Positions 25,909-35,376 are shown, numbered from the stretch's first letter. The stretch is DNA of 64,000 nucleotides from Oscillospiraceae bacterium (GCA_003514385.1 DOQR01000009.1:1-64000), one strand, 5' to 3'. Made by a program: numbers and translations. Notes: generated by a model not told the origin, from the letters alone.

Positions 25909-28900
25909 TTAGAATGTGACTTTTACAGTCTTTATCTCGAAGGGCTTGAATCTTAGCGAAACGGTGTTGCCTCTGACTTCGAGCTGCTCTTCGTTTTCTT
26001 CGAGCAGGTTGCAGACATATACGCTCTTCGGGGCGCGGTCGAAGGTGTAGACGCAGTCGGTCGTCTTGTTCCATGTCTCATATGCGCGGATGACGACGTC
26101 GTCGCTGTCCTCAGCCTTCTTGACGGTCTCGATGATGACATTGTCCTTGTCGGTGCTCACGAGAGAATAGCTGTCATGAGCCGCCTTGCCGCTGACGCAG
26201 TAGAGCGGCAGGTTGAGCGAATAGCCCTGGTTGACGACATCGGAGGTGTCGACCGAGCCCGCGTGCGGGTAGATGGAGTAGGTGAAGTGGTGAACTTCTC
26301 TGTCCTGCTCGCTGTTCGGGTTGACCGCGCAGCGTAGGAGGCTCGTTCTGATGTGACCGTCCTTTATGTCGTGACCGTACTTGCAGTCGTTGAGGACGGA
26401 GAGACCGAAGCTGTTGTCGCTGAGATCGACCCACTTGTGACCGACGACTTCAAACTGCGCGAAATCCCAGAGCGTGTTGCGGTGGGTCGGGCGCTTGTAG
26501 TTGCCGAACTGGATATCATAAGTGGCCTCGGTGGCGTTGACATCAACGGGGAAGTCCGCCTTGAGAAGTATCTTCTTCTCTTTCCAGTCGACCGTGTAGT
26601 CAACGTCGATGCGCGGCAGGTCTGCGTAGAAGATGAAGCTCTGTTCGATGGTCGAGGAGAGGAACTTGCGCGTGACCTTTATGACCGTGCGGACGGGTCC
26701 GCTCTCTGTCACATCGACTGCGCTGACATCGTTTATCTCGGTGTACTTCTGATCGAAATAGACTTTGATATCCCATGCCTCGTGGTTGAACGGTCTGTCG
26801 TCGTAGGCATAAATTTTGTTGAGAACTTCGCCCTCGGGCGCGACTGCTCTGCCGGTCGCCTTGTGAATGAGCGACGCGATGTTCATGTCCTTGTCGAACT
26901 TGACGGTGAAGAATTTGTTCTCTATAGTCTTGTTCTCGACCTTTACGGTGTTCTCGCCGGACTCACCGCCGTGAACGATGCGGAAAGTCTTGTATCCCTT
27001 TGCGGGCACGCCCTTTGCGAAGAACACAAGGCGACCGTCGGCGGATTTCTGCCACGGCATGACATTGCCGTCGGCGTCGACTATCGAGAAGTGATCGACG
27101 GCGGGCATGTCGGTAATAACGACATCGTTGCGCTCTGCGCCGAAGGTGTTGAAAACGGTCAGGGCGTTGCCGTCCGGAGTGCAGACTATCTTGCCGAGAG
27201 TGTCGGCTATCTCAGCTTTGCCCTCGGAGATGAGCTTGTCGTACTGCTCCTTGGAATCCTCGTAGACCTCTTTTATCGAAGAGCCGGGGATTATATCGTG
27301 GAACTGGTTGAGGAGTATTATCTTCCAGCCGTCGTTGATGAACTGACGGGGATAGGACGCGATGCCGTTTGAGTCGGCGATGGCGCAGATAGTCTCCATA
27401 TCGTGATAGAGCAGCTCGCTCTTTCTGTTGTAGCGCTTGTTTCTGCCCTGCGAGGTCAGGGTGCCGCGGTGGAACTCAAGATAGAGTTCGCCCGCCCATT
27501 TGGGCAACCTGCGCGAACCCTTGACTTCCTTTTCGAGGTCGTGATAGAAGTCTATTGCAAACTCCTGCTTGACCTTCGGACAGCCGGGGATGCCCTTTGT
27601 CATGCGGTGACCCATTTCGAGCATATCGCGGGTCGGTCCGCCGCCGCCGTCTCCGTGGCCGAAGGTGCAGAGATACTCTTTGTTGAGATCCTTCTGCGAG
27701 TATCTGTGCCAGCCGCCGAGGATGTGCTCGGGATTGAGATAGGCGTTGTATGTAGTTTGCCAGCAGTCGCCTTCGTCGAAGCAGTCGGTGCTCGGCGAGA
27801 AGTGGGAGAGAATCTCCGTGCCGTCGATGCCTTTCCACATGAATGTGTCATAGGGCACTTTGTTGAACTCGTTCCAGGATATCTTTGTGGTCATGAAATA
27901 ATCGATGCCGGCTTTCTTCATGATCTGCGGGAGAGCCGCGCTGTAGCCGAAAACATCGGGGAGCCACATTATCTTGTTGTCAACGCCGAACTCGTCTTTG
28001 AAGAAACGCTTGCCGACTAAGAACTGGCGGACGAGGGATTCGCCGGAGGTGACGTTGGTGTCCGACTCGACCCACATGCTGCCCTCGACTTCCCAGCGCC
28101 CTGCGGCGATCATCTTCTTGATGCCCTCATAGACCTCGGGATAGTCCTCCTTGACAAAGGCGTAGAGCTGAGCCTGTGAGGACATGAACTTGTATTCGGG
28201 ATATTCCTCCATGAGCTTGAGGACGGTCGCAAAGGAGCGGCCGGCCTTCTCTCTTGTCTGGCGGAGTCTCCAGAGCCATGCGACATCTATATGTGTGTGA
28301 CCGATGCAGCAGGCGGTCGCGTCCATGGCATCTTTTGAATATATTTCCCTGTCGAGCAGGTCGATTGCCGCCTCGGCGGAAGCCGCAAAAGTATCATAAT
28401 CGGCGGTGTTGAAATCGATAAGATTGACGGCGTCGTTGAGCGCCTTGACTATATCGATGCGCGGAAGATCGTCCGCGTCATAGAGGGAAGCGACTTTGAG
28501 CGGGGTTTTGAGATCGAAGATGAGGCGGTTGACAAGGTCATCGACGACCTTGAGGCGCGCGCCCATTCTCAGCTTGCCTTTGAACTCCCATGCGTCGGAA
28601 TATGCGTTGAGGCAGCAGTCGAATTTCTCGCCGCCCTTGGCGCAGTCGAGCAGGCGAATCTCGCTGTGATTTGAGTCGCCGCCCTGACGCAGCTCGCCGT
28701 TGAAGTACATGATGAACTGCGGGTTGCTGCGATTCCACGGGCCGCTTGCGGAGGGGGTCAGCTGATAGACCACGGGTCTGCCGGCAAAACGCTCGGGAAC
28801 TGTGAAGCTGTGGCGGAACCACGCGTAGTCCTCTTTATAGCCCCAGTAATCGTTCTCCGAGTCGAAATCCGTCCATTCGCCCTCGTCGATCTGTGAAAAT

Positions 28901-29055
28901 TTGTACTGCCCGTCGCGGAATTTGAAGCCGCCGAGCGTCTCGCTGTCGGGGTAGAGATATTCATTCTCAAGGTCCTCAATGACCTTGTAGACCCTTCTGG
29001 CGAGCATGAAGCGCTCGGAGTTCTTGTCCGTGAAGCGGATGTCTACATGACTCAT
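25909..29055 (-). CDS. GH38 alpha-mannosidase
   Basis: This 1048-aa cytoplasmic glycoside hydrolase has the metal-binding H-T-H-I-D at 253-257. The catalytic nucleophile Asp is at about 367 in W-L-P-D-V-F-G-Y-S-A-A-L-P-Q, followed by Ig-like middle and C-terminal mannosidase domains. It hydrolyses terminal alpha-mannosides such as N-glycan fragments. The start at ATG 29055 follows AAGGAG. No signal peptide is visible, so the substrates must be imported. The next gene upstream in the same direction is a GH20 hexosaminidase, consistent with host-glycan use. Confidence 0.9.
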   Translation of the reverse strand: MSHVDIRFTDKNSERFMLARRVYKVIEDLENEYLYPDSETLGGFKFRDGQYKFSQIDEGEWTDFDSENDYWGYKEDYAWFRHSFTVPERFAGRPVVYQLTPSASGPWNRSNPQFIMYFNGELRQGGDSNHSEIRLLDCAKGGEKFDCCLNAYSDAWEFKGKLRMGARLKVVDDLVNRLIFDLKTPLKVASLYDADDLPRIDIVKALNDAVNLIDFNTADYDTFAASAEAAIDLLDREIYSKDAMDATACCIGHTHIDVAWLWRLRQTREKAGRSFATVLKLMEEYPEYKFMSSQAQLYAFVKEDYPEVYEGIKKMIAAGRWEVEGSMWVESDTNVTSGESLVRQFLVGKRFFKDEFGVDNKIMWLPDVFGYSAALPQIMKKAGIDYFMTTKISWNEFNKVPYDTFMWKGIDGTEILSHFSPSTDCFDEGDCWQTTYNAYLNPEHILGGWHRYSQKDLNKEYLCTFGHGDGGGGPTRDMLEMGHRMTKGIPGCPKVKQEFAIDFYHDLEKEVKGSRRLPKWAGELYLEFHRGTLTSQGRNKRYNRKSELLYHDMETICAIADSNGIASYPRQFINDGWKIILLNQFHDIIPGSSIKEVYEDSKEQYDKLISEGKAEIADTLGKIVCTPDGNALTVFNTFGAERNDVVITDMPAVDHFSIVDADGNVMPWQKSADGRLVFFAKGVPAKGYKTFRIVHGGESGENTVKVENKTIENKFFTVKFDKDMNIASLIHKATGRAVAPEGEVLNKIYAYDDRPFNHEAWDIKVYFDQKYTEINDVSAVDVTESGPVRTVIKVTRKFLSSTIEQSFIFYADLPRIDVDYTVDWKEKKILLKADFPVDVNATEATYDIQFGNYKRPTHRNTLWDFAQFEVVGHKWVDLSDNSFGLSVLNDCKYGHDIKDGHIRTSLLRCAVNPNSEQDREVHHFTYSIYPHAGSVDTSDVVNQGYSLNLPLYCVSGKAAHDSYSLVSTDKDNVIIETVKKAEDSDDVVIRAYETWNKTTDCVYTFDRAPKSVYVCNLLEENEEQLEVRGNTVSLRFKPFEIKTVKVTF

Positions 29056-29194
29056 TTGATTGCTCCTTTCGGAAAATTCTTTGATTTATCCGTCAAAATA
29101 ATTTTAACCTGCGGTACATGACAATTATATATTATTGCCGCGGGGGTTACAATAGATTTTTAGTTATTTTGCCAAAAGATTTGAGCCGCAAAAC

Positions 29195-29225
29195 AAAAAA
29201 GCCCCGCAGACGAGTGCGGAGCTTT
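29195..29225 (-). terminator. Terminator of the hexosaminidase gene
   Basis: On the minus strand an 11-bp stem (AAAGCTCCGCA with TGCGGGGCTTT) has a 6-nt loop and a T6 run. It lies 11 bp past the stop codon and separates the GH20 gene from the GH38 gene. Confidence 0.8.
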
Positions 29226-29236
29226 CTCTATGTTAT

Positions 29237-30697
29237 TTATGCCTGATTGTTGCGAATCATGTTGAGAATATTGCCGAGATTCGTCGTGCCCTTGAAGAAC
29301 TTTCGAAGCTCGGAGAGGCAGCGCAGGGGATTGGGATTCCAATCGGAGCGGGGAGCGGGCTTTATGCCGATATTTTCGAGCATCAGGCGCAGAGCTTCAA
29401 AGCGCTCCTCAAAGCTTTCGCAGTCCATATTCTCTCTCTTTGTCCAGCCGGCCTCGGCAACAGCCCAGAAGCGCGGGAAGCACATATACGAGAGCCTGTC
29501 AAAGTCGCGGACATACTCCGTCCAAATCGGGCACTCGACGCCGAACACGTTCTTCTTCCCCTCCTCGGTCAAGCCCTTGATATAGGGGTCGAGGCTGTAG
29601 GTTTTCTTGAGCGAGGTCATGCCGTAGGGGTAGTCGCAGTAGTAATAGTAAAACTCGGAGACTATCATCTTTCCGCCGTTGTTGGCAAATTCGACCGAGC
29701 GATCCTTTTTGTCCATCCAGCGCTGAACGATGATGTCCTTGGGCATCATGCCGCTGTTGAGACTCTCGTTCCAGACTATCGCCGTCTTGCCGTGCTTTTT
29801 GAGGAAATCTATCGCTTGGAGCACAAACCAGCCCTGAAGCTCTTCTTCGTCCTTGAGACCCAGTTCTTTCATGCGCGCCTGGCACTTCGGGCAGTTCTTC
29901 CAGCGAACCTTGGGCGCTTCGTCGCCGCCGATGTGGAAATATCTGCCGGGGAAGAGCTCGATCATCTCGCCGAGCACATCAAAGACGAGCTTCAGTGAAT
30001 CGTCGTTTCCGGCGCAGAGGATATCATCAAAGATGCCCTGCTTCGTGCCGACCTCGAGGGGCTTGCCATTGCAGGAGAGCTCGGGATAAGCGGCGAGCAC
30101 GGAGAGCGTGTGTCCGGGCATATCGAACTCGGGAATTACTTCAATATAGTTGTCGTCGGCATATGCGACTACTTCGCGGATCTCATCCTTTGTGAAATAT
30201 CCGGAATATTCCTCGGCGAAGTGGTACTGGCCGAAATCCGAGCTGCGGCGGCGGGAGCCGACTGTAATGAGCTCGGGGTGGCTGTCAATTTCAACGCGCC
30301 AGCCCTGGTCGTCGGTCAGATGCCAGTGCATGGTGTTCATCTTGACGAGCGCGGCGGCGTCGATGAGCTTTTTGATGTTCTCGACCGTCGTCATGTGGCG
30401 CGCGCAGTCGAGCATGAATGCGCGGTATTCAAACGCGGGGGCGTCTTCGATTCTCACGCAAGGGCAGATATCGAGCTGCTTTAATTGCTTCAATGTCTGG
30501 CTCGCATAGAAAGCTCCGCGCTCGCCGCCGGCGGTGGCTTCAACACCGTTTTCGGTCACTTCGAGCACATAGCCCTCTTCGGGCAGTTTGTCCGTCAGAC
30601 GCGCGGAAAAGCTTTCGGAATCGATGTTTTCCATCTTGACGCTTCCACCGAGATAGTCGATTTTGTTGGGATTGGGAATAATATTGAGCTGCTTCAT
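29237..30697 (-). CDS. GH20 beta-N-acetylhexosaminidase
   Basis: This 486-aa protein has the GH20 hallmark H-I-G-G-D-E, whose Asp-Glu pair is the substrate-assisted catalytic pair, and the N-terminal A-R-H strand motif D-C-A-R-H. It removes terminal GlcNAc or GalNAc from glycoconjugates. ATG 30697 with GGAGG is preferred over the longer in-frame ORF from 30760. No signal peptide is visible, so action is intracellular, like the neighbouring mannosidase. Confidence 0.88.
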   Translation of the reverse strand: MKQLNIIPNPNKIDYLGGSVKMENIDSESFSARLTDKLPEEGYVLEVTENGVEATAGGERGAFYASQTLKQLKQLDICPCVRIEDAPAFEYRAFMLDCARHMTTVENIKKLIDAAALVKMNTMHWHLTDDQGWRVEIDSHPELITVGSRRRSSDFGQYHFAEEYSGYFTKDEIREVVAYADDNYIEVIPEFDMPGHTLSVLAAYPELSCNGKPLEVGTKQGIFDDILCAGNDDSLKLVFDVLGEMIELFPGRYFHIGGDEAPKVRWKNCPKCQARMKELGLKDEEELQGWFVLQAIDFLKKHGKTAIVWNESLNSGMMPKDIIVQRWMDKKDRSVEFANNGGKMIVSEFYYYYCDYPYGMTSLKKTYSLDPYIKGLTEEGKKNVFGVECPIWTEYVRDFDRLSYMCFPRFWAVAEAGWTKRENMDCESFEERFEALRLMLENIGIKPAPRSDWNPNPLRCLSELRKFFKGTTNLGNILNMIRNNQA

Positions 30698-30768
30698 TTT
30701 CTTTTCCTCCGAAGGGCCTTTATCAAGGGTCAGTATACAATAAACGTGATTCAAAAGCAAGGTGAAAT

Positions 30769-31374
30769 TCAGCTTTCGGGCTTTTCTTCGGGTTCTTTAT
30801 GCTCGCTGTGCTCGTTTCTGCTCTTCTCGGCTCTGCACGCCTCGGCGCACATCTCCTCCTGCTTTTCGAGCGTTATCTGCTTCATCGTGTTTTCATCTAT
30901 CTTCATCAGCTTCATCAGTATTGCCTGACGGGCGAGAATACGGTTCATCTTGCCGTGGATATCCTCGATCATTATCTCGGTTTTGAGATTGACTTTGTAG
31001 TCGTTCTCGGCGCGGCGGCGATCTTTTTCCTCCTGGCGGTTCTGACTCATCATTATCAGCGGAGCCTGCAGCGCGGCGACGCACGAGAGAACTAAGTTGA
31101 GCAGTATGAACGGATAGGGGTCGAACGCGCGTTTGGCGAGTATGACATTGCCGACCATCCAGAGTATCAGCAGGGCGGAGAACGAGAATATGAACGCCCA
31201 GCTGCCGGCAAATTTCGCAATTTTATCCGCGGCGCGCTGACCGAATGTGTATTTCTCCTTGTCGGGGTTTGCCGATATCCTGCTGTCGGCAAGCAGGGAT
31301 ATGATATCCTCGTTGCTCATGTCGTGCTTGACATCGCTGATTATTTCGTTGACAAGTTTCTTGTTCTCTTTCAT
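30769..31374 (-). CDS. DUF1003 membrane protein
   Basis: This 201-aa protein has two adjacent transmembrane helices (about residues 55-110, W-A-F-I-F-S-F and Y-P-F-I-L-L-N-L). The D-R-R-R-A-E-N-D-Y-K-V-N motif of DUF1003 follows, then a charged helical tail. ATG 31374 behind AAGGGAG is chosen over the GTG three codons upstream. The function of the family is not established. Confidence 0.8.
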   Translation of the reverse strand: MKENKKLVNEIISDVKHDMSNEDIISLLADSRISANPDKEKYTFGQRAADKIAKFAGSWAFIFSFSALLILWMVGNVILAKRAFDPYPFILLNLVLSCVAALQAPLIMMSQNRQEEKDRRRAENDYKVNLKTEIMIEDIHGKMNRILARQAILMKLMKIDENTMKQITLEKQEEMCAEACRAEKSRNEHSEHKEPEEKPES

Positions 31375-31444
31375 CTGGCACACTCCCTTGAAATTATCCG
31401 TATACTATTTTAACATAAGACGCAAGGATTTTCTATAGCTATAT

Positions 31445-31473
31445 TTGCGTTTGCCAAGCGGCGGTGGTATACT
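31445..31473 (+). promoter_or_regulatory. Promoter of the cupin gene
   Basis: TTGCGT, 17 bp, TATACT, 57 bp before the cupin ATG. Confidence 0.5.
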
Positions 31474-31530
31474 GTGTGCAGGCATAATTTAGTCTTATGT
31501 GCGGATAATATATAAAAAGGGGAGAAGAAA

Positions 31531-31863
31531 ATGAAAGAGCTCATGAAAAATATTTCAAAATCAGAGGTTCTGACTCTGAGAGATCAGGTGCTCTGCCAGC
31601 CCGGCCAGGTGGTCAGCAAGACCCTCGCCCAGAACGACGCGCTGAGTATAACGCTCTTCGCTTTCGACAAGGACGAGGAGATAAGCACCCACGCCTCCGG
31701 CGGCGACGCATTTGTCACCTGCCTCGAGGGAGTCGGAAAAATAACGATAGACGGCGTTGACTACGAGTTGCACGAGGGCGAGAGCATAGTCATGCCCGCC
31801 GGACACCCGCACGCAGTCTACGGCAAGGAGCAGTTCAAGATGCTTCTCGTTGTGGTGTTTTGA
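31531..31863 (+). CDS. Small cupin-domain protein
   Basis: This 110-aa single-domain cupin has the two motifs readable as H-A-S-G-G-D-A-F-V-T-C-L-E-G and P-A-G-H-P-H-A-V, which supply the metal-binding His and Glu. Such proteins often bind small ligands or act as isomerase or dioxygenase-like enzymes. The substrate cannot be told. It is monocistronic with SD AGGGGAG-like upstream and a terminator hairpin after the gene. Confidence 0.85.
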   Translation: MKELMKNISKSEVLTLRDQVLCQPGQVVSKTLAQNDALSITLFAFDKDEEISTHASGGDAFVTCLEGVGKITIDGVDYELHEGESIVMPAGHPHAVYGKEQFKMLLVVVF

Positions 31864-31878
31864 GGATAAAATAAAGAT

Positions 31879-31909
31879 GTCCGCCGTATTAGATATAAAT
31901 GCGGCGGAC
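31879..31909. terminator. Bidirectional hairpin between cupin and queH
   Basis: The 8-bp stem GTCCGCCG/CGGCGGAC with an AT-rich loop lies between the convergent cupin and queH genes. Confidence 0.5.
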
Positions 31910-31923
31910 GAATTTATATAATT

Positions 31924-32535
31924 TTACCCCTGCTTTGAAAACTCGCATCCGCAGTAGTTCTGTCTGTATAGATCATACTGCTTCGAAAGTTCTATCGAGC
32001 GCTTGTAGCCCTCGCGCTTCTTGAAATCTGCGGGCAGATGGCGCACTCCGTATTTTTCGCCCATCTCCTCGCCGATGCGGTTGAGTATCTGCGAATTCTT
32101 GTGCGGGCTTACGGAAAGAGTGGTCGTGAAATAGTCGAAGCCGTGCTTCTTCGCCACCTGCGCCGTGCGTTCGAGCCGCAGATAAAAGCACTTTTCGCAC
32201 CGCGAACCGCCCTCGCGCTCCTGCTCATATCCCTTTGCCGCGTCGGTGAACTGCGTATGATTATATTCACATTCGAGCATTTTTACACTGTGCTCAGCGG
32301 GCAGGAGAGATATTATCCTGCGCTGTTCGCTGAGCCGGTGTTCATATTCCTCTGCGGGGTAGATGTTCGGGTTGAAGTAGAGCACGGTGACATCAAAATA
32401 TTTTGTCAGATATTCGAGCACATAACTGCTGCACGGTCCGCAGCAGCTGTGCAGCAGCAGGGACGGCACGCGCCCCTGCTTTTTTATTTCATCAATTTCG
32501 CGGTCGAGTTCGAGCTGATAGTTGATTTTGTTCAT
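31924..32535 (-). CDS. queH: Epoxyqueuosine reductase QueH
   Basis: This 203-aa protein catalyses the last step of queuosine synthesis, reducing epoxyqueuosine in tRNA. It carries H-S-C-C-G-P-C-S near the N-terminus, C-E-K-C-F-Y-L-R-L in the middle and Y-C-G-C-E-F near the end, the cysteine sets of the QueH (DUF208) family that hold the 4Fe-4S cluster and redox pair. ATG 32535 after GGAGG is used instead of the longer ORF from 32583. Confidence 0.85.
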   Translation of the reverse strand: MNKINYQLELDREIDEIKKQGRVPSLLLHSCCGPCSSYVLEYLTKYFDVTVLYFNPNIYPAEEYEHRLSEQRRIISLLPAEHSVKMLECEYNHTQFTDAAKGYEQEREGGSRCEKCFYLRLERTAQVAKKHGFDYFTTTLSVSPHKNSQILNRIGEEMGEKYGVRHLPADFKKREGYKRSIELSKQYDLYRQNYCGCEFSKQG

Positions 32536-32587
32536 CTCAACGCCTCCGCAGTATATGATACCGCAAAGGGGCTGATAAATCAACCGC

Positions 32588-33286
32588 TCAGTCGAGGATG
32601 CGCCCGTCAGTCGATATCGTCACGACCTGCCACGGGATGAATTTGCCGCTGTTCTGCAATGCTGTTTTTGCGGCGTGTTCGAGCCCGCCGCAGCATGGGA
32701 CTTCCATTCTGACGACCGTCACGGACTGTATATTGTTGTTCGCGATTATCTCCGTCAGCTTCTCGGAATAGTCGACGCTGTCGAGCTTCGGGCAGCCGAC
32801 AAGGGTTATGTGGTTTTTGATGAATTTTTCGTGGAACGCCGCGTAGGCGTAGGCGGTGCAGTCGGCGGCGATGAGCAGCTTTGCGCCGTCAAAATATGGC
32901 GCGTTCACCGGCACGAGCTTTATCTGAACCGGCCACTGGCGCAGTCGGCTCTGCATTTCGGCGGGCTGTGCCGACGAGGCATTTTCCTCGCGGTTCATCG
33001 TCATGAGCCTTGAACCCGGACATCCGCCGTGATGTCCGCCGAGCTTTTTCTTCATCATGTTTTCTTTGACCGCTTCGGCGTTGTAGGCGGCTGCCTCGCG
33101 CTCGACAAAAGTTATCGCGCCTGTGGGGCATGCGGGCAGGCAGTCGCCGAGCCCGTCGCAGTAGTCGTCGCGCATGAGCTTGGCTTTGCCGTTGACCATG
33201 GCAATCGCGCCCTCATGGCAGGCTGCGGCGCAAGCCCCGCAGCCGTTGCATTTTTCTTCGTCAATATGTATTATTCTGCGCTTCAT
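32588..33286 (-). CDS. 4Fe-4S ferredoxin-domain protein
   Basis: This 232-aa protein has an N-terminal dicluster ferredoxin (C-N-G-C-G-A-C-x3-C and C-x5-C-x3-C-P). A second domain carries C-P-K-L-D and P-C-C-G-G-L-E-H. ATG 33286 follows GGAGG; the much longer in-frame extension to 33838 runs antisense through the Crp gene and is discarded. It is divergent from a Crp/Fnr regulator with a 105-bp gap, a pair I read as a regulated redox unit. Confidence 0.8.
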   Translation of the reverse strand: MKRRIIHIDEEKCNGCGACAAACHEGAIAMVNGKAKLMRDDYCDGLGDCLPACPTGAITFVEREAAAYNAEAVKENMMKKKLGGHHGGCPGSRLMTMNREENASSAQPAEMQSRLRQWPVQIKLVPVNAPYFDGAKLLIAADCTAYAYAAFHEKFIKNHITLVGCPKLDSVDYSEKLTEIIANNNIQSVTVVRMEVPCCGGLEHAAKTALQNSGKFIPWQVVTISTDGRILD

Positions 33287-33319
33287 AAAATTTCCTCCGA
33301 GCGTAAAATTTGTTTTTTC

Positions 33320-33348
33320 TTGACCTGACGCGTTTATTATAGTAGAAT
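33320..33348 (+). promoter_or_regulatory. Promoter of the Crp/Fnr gene
   Basis: TTGACC, 17 bp, TAGAAT, 43 bp before ATG 33392, in the divergent intergenic region. Confidence 0.5.
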
Positions 33349-33391
33349 CGGGACAAAAATACTGTTGCAAAAACAACGGAGTGATAAAAAT

Positions 33392-34054
33392 ATGTCGGAA
33401 AATTTTGAAAAAATAAAAACAGCGCCGCTCTTTTGGGACATAGAAGAAGCCGAGCTGCCCGAACTGCTCGAAGCCCTCGATGCGCGCAGCCGCAGATATC
33501 AAAAGGGCGAAATAATAATGCCCGAGGGCGAAAAGACGGACTCGCTCGGGCTCGTGATGAGTGGGAATGTGCTGATAGTGCAGGACGATTTCTGGGGCAA
33601 CCGCAACATCATGGCGCGGATAACTCAGGGCGGAATCTTCGCCGAGTCGTTCGCCTGCACGGGCGAAAAGCTGACCGTCGGCGCGGAGGCGGAGAGCGAA
33701 TGCGAGATAATGCGGCTGAAAGTCGGACATGTGCTCGGCTCGTGCCCGAAGTCGTGCGTCGGGCACGCAAAGCTCGTCGGCAATCTGATATCCGAGCTTG
33801 CGCGCAAAAATCTGAATTTCAACTCGAAGCTCGGGCACATGGGCAAGCGCACGACGCGCGAAAAGCTGCTGTCATATCTTTCGGCGCAGGCGATGAAAAG
33901 CGGAAAAAATGAATTTGACATTCCTTTCGACCGCCAGCAGCTCGCCGACTATCTGTGCGTTGACCGCAGTGCAATGTCCGCTCAGCTCTGCGCACTCAGG
34001 GACGAAGGGATATTGAAGTTTAGGAAGAATCATTTTGTGCTCAACAGAATATAA
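33392..34054 (+). CDS. Crp/Fnr-family transcription regulator
   Basis: This 220-aa protein has an N-terminal cyclic-nucleotide-binding-like beta barrel (residues about 10-125) and a C-terminal winged helix with R-Q-Q-L-A-D-Y-L-C-V-D-R-S-A-M-S. There is no N-terminal Fnr cysteine cluster, although Cys residues occur near 90 and 120. ATG 33392 with GGAG replaces the longer ORF from 33365. It probably controls the divergent ferredoxin-protein gene. Confidence 0.85.
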   Translation: MSENFEKIKTAPLFWDIEEAELPELLEALDARSRRYQKGEIIMPEGEKTDSLGLVMSGNVLIVQDDFWGNRNIMARITQGGIFAESFACTGEKLTVGAEAESECEIMRLKVGHVLGSCPKSCVGHAKLVGNLISELARKNLNFNSKLGHMGKRTTREKLLSYLSAQAMKSGKNEFDIPFDRQQLADYLCVDRSAMSAQLCALRDEGILKFRKNHFVLNRI

Positions 34055-34060
34055 AAACGA

Positions 34061-34080
34061 CCGTCCGAATAAACGGACGG
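34061..34080 (-). terminator. Terminator of the epimerase gene
   Basis: CCGTCCG, 6-nt loop, CGGACGG. On the minus strand it is followed by TCGTTTTTAT. It may also serve the convergent Crp gene. Confidence 0.6.
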
Positions 34081-34102
34081 CCATTTCAATTATCGGTTAA
34101 GA

Positions 34103-35104
34103 TTATTTCTTCTTTCCGGTGCCTTCGTATTCCTTGATCCAGTCGATCATATCGGTGAAGGACTGCTTTGCGCCCATGGGGGCGTAGCCAAGCTCTTCCT
34201 TAGCCTTATCGCAGCTGAAGTTGCAGTTCGAGGTCAGCTTGCGGATGGAGTAGCGGGTGAAGAGCGGGGTTTTCTTCGCGGCGTTGTAATAGACCTCCAT
34301 GAGAGGAGCAAACGCATTTGCAAGACCGAGAGAAATCTTGAGGCTCGGAGCCTTGAAGCCGCAGATGTCTGCGAGCATATGTATCAGCTGGTCGACGGTG
34401 ACGACCTCATCGGTGAGGATATAACCTTCGCCGGGTCTGCCCTTTTCGGCAGCGCCGATCATGCCCTTTGCAACATCGCGCACGTCAACGAAGTTATATG
34501 CGCCGAAGGAGAGCGATACGGGGAACTTGCCCTTGAGGAACATTCTGACCATCTCGCCGACGGAAGAGACCTTGAAGTCATAGGGACCGCAGCAAGCGCC
34601 GGGATAGACAACGACAGTCTCGAGCTTGTCATCGTTGTTCGCAAAGACATAGTTTGTGGCAGTAGCCTTGGTCTTTGCATATGTTCCGTCAAGACCCTCG
34701 GGATTGAAGTGAGAGATCTCGCGCATGACCTGATTGTCGGGGAGCGGGGGATAAGCGTCAACGGAGGATGCATAGACAAGGCGCTTTACGCCGCACTTTT
34801 TGCACGCCTCAACGACGTTCTTTGTGCCGTCGACATTGACCTTCCAGGTCATGTCCTCGTTGCCCTTGTTTATCTCGATAACGCCTGCAAGGTGATAGAC
34901 GACGTCCGCGCCGTCAAAAGCCTTTTCGAGAGAAGCGGGATCGGTGACGTCGCCGAATACGCGCTCGCATTTGATGCCGTCAAAGATCTTGCTGTCTTTT
35001 CTGATGAGTATTCTGAAGTTTTCGCCGCGTGCCTCGAGTTCCTTAACGAGTGCATAGCCGACGTGACCCGTAGCGCCCGTGACGACTGAAAGCTTGTCTC
35101 CCAT
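34103..35104 (-). CDS. NAD-dependent epimerase/dehydratase (extended SDR)
   Basis: This 333-aa Rossmann protein has the cofactor motif T-G-A-T-G-H-V-G at the N-terminus, a Y-A-K-T-K catalytic Tyr/Lys pair and D-V-x-D-P motif. It belongs to the dihydroflavonol-reductase/epimerase branch. The substrate is not determinable. It ends in a basic tail. It is monocistronic with its own terminator. Confidence 0.8.
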   Translation of the reverse strand: MGDKLSVVTGATGHVGYALVKELEARGENFRILIRKDSKIFDGIKCERVFGDVTDPASLEKAFDGADVVYHLAGVIEINKGNEDMTWKVNVDGTKNVVEACKKCGVKRLVYASSVDAYPPLPDNQVMREISHFNPEGLDGTYAKTKATATNYVFANNDDKLETVVVYPGACCGPYDFKVSSVGEMVRMFLKGKFPVSLSFGAYNFVDVRDVAKGMIGAAEKGRPGEGYILTDEVVTVDQLIHMLADICGFKAPSLKISLGLANAFAPLMEVYYNAAKKTPLFTRYSIRKLTSNCNFSCDKAKEELGYAPMGAKQSFTDMIDWIKEYEGTGKKK

Positions 35105-35254
35105 GGTTAATTAACACTCCTTTAATTTTTAAGCTTACGGAGCTTATTATATATCAGAAAAACTTTTTAATATTTATGTTAAAGAACTATTTGGCAGTAA
35201 AAAGATAATTATTTATTTTTTTAGTCAAAGTGCCGAAGTGTTTCGCCAATAACA

Positions 35255-35283
35255 TTGACTTTTTGTATGTTTGGAGCTATTAT
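35255..35283 (+). promoter_or_regulatory. Promoter of glpK
   Basis: TTGACT, 17 bp, TATTAT. The roughly 90-bp leader before GTG 35377 shows no recognisable riboswitch. Confidence 0.6.
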
Positions 35284-35376
35284 TTTATAGTGGTATTTTG
35301 CTCTGCAAGGCGGCGTATAACTTGAACGGACGCCCGCGCAGAGAACGGACATATATATTTGAAAGGAAGGATACAA

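Noticed and set aside
26353..28020. Long plus-strand ORFs opposite the alpha-mannosidase gene
   Set aside because: They lie antisense to a clear GH38 protein, have no Shine-Dalgarno and no recognisable family. GC-rich third positions commonly give such shadow ORFs.
33287..33838. N-terminal extension of the ferredoxin protein
   Set aside because: The extension runs antisense through the Crp/Fnr gene. ATG 33286 has a GGAGG site and begins a normal ferredoxin N-terminus.
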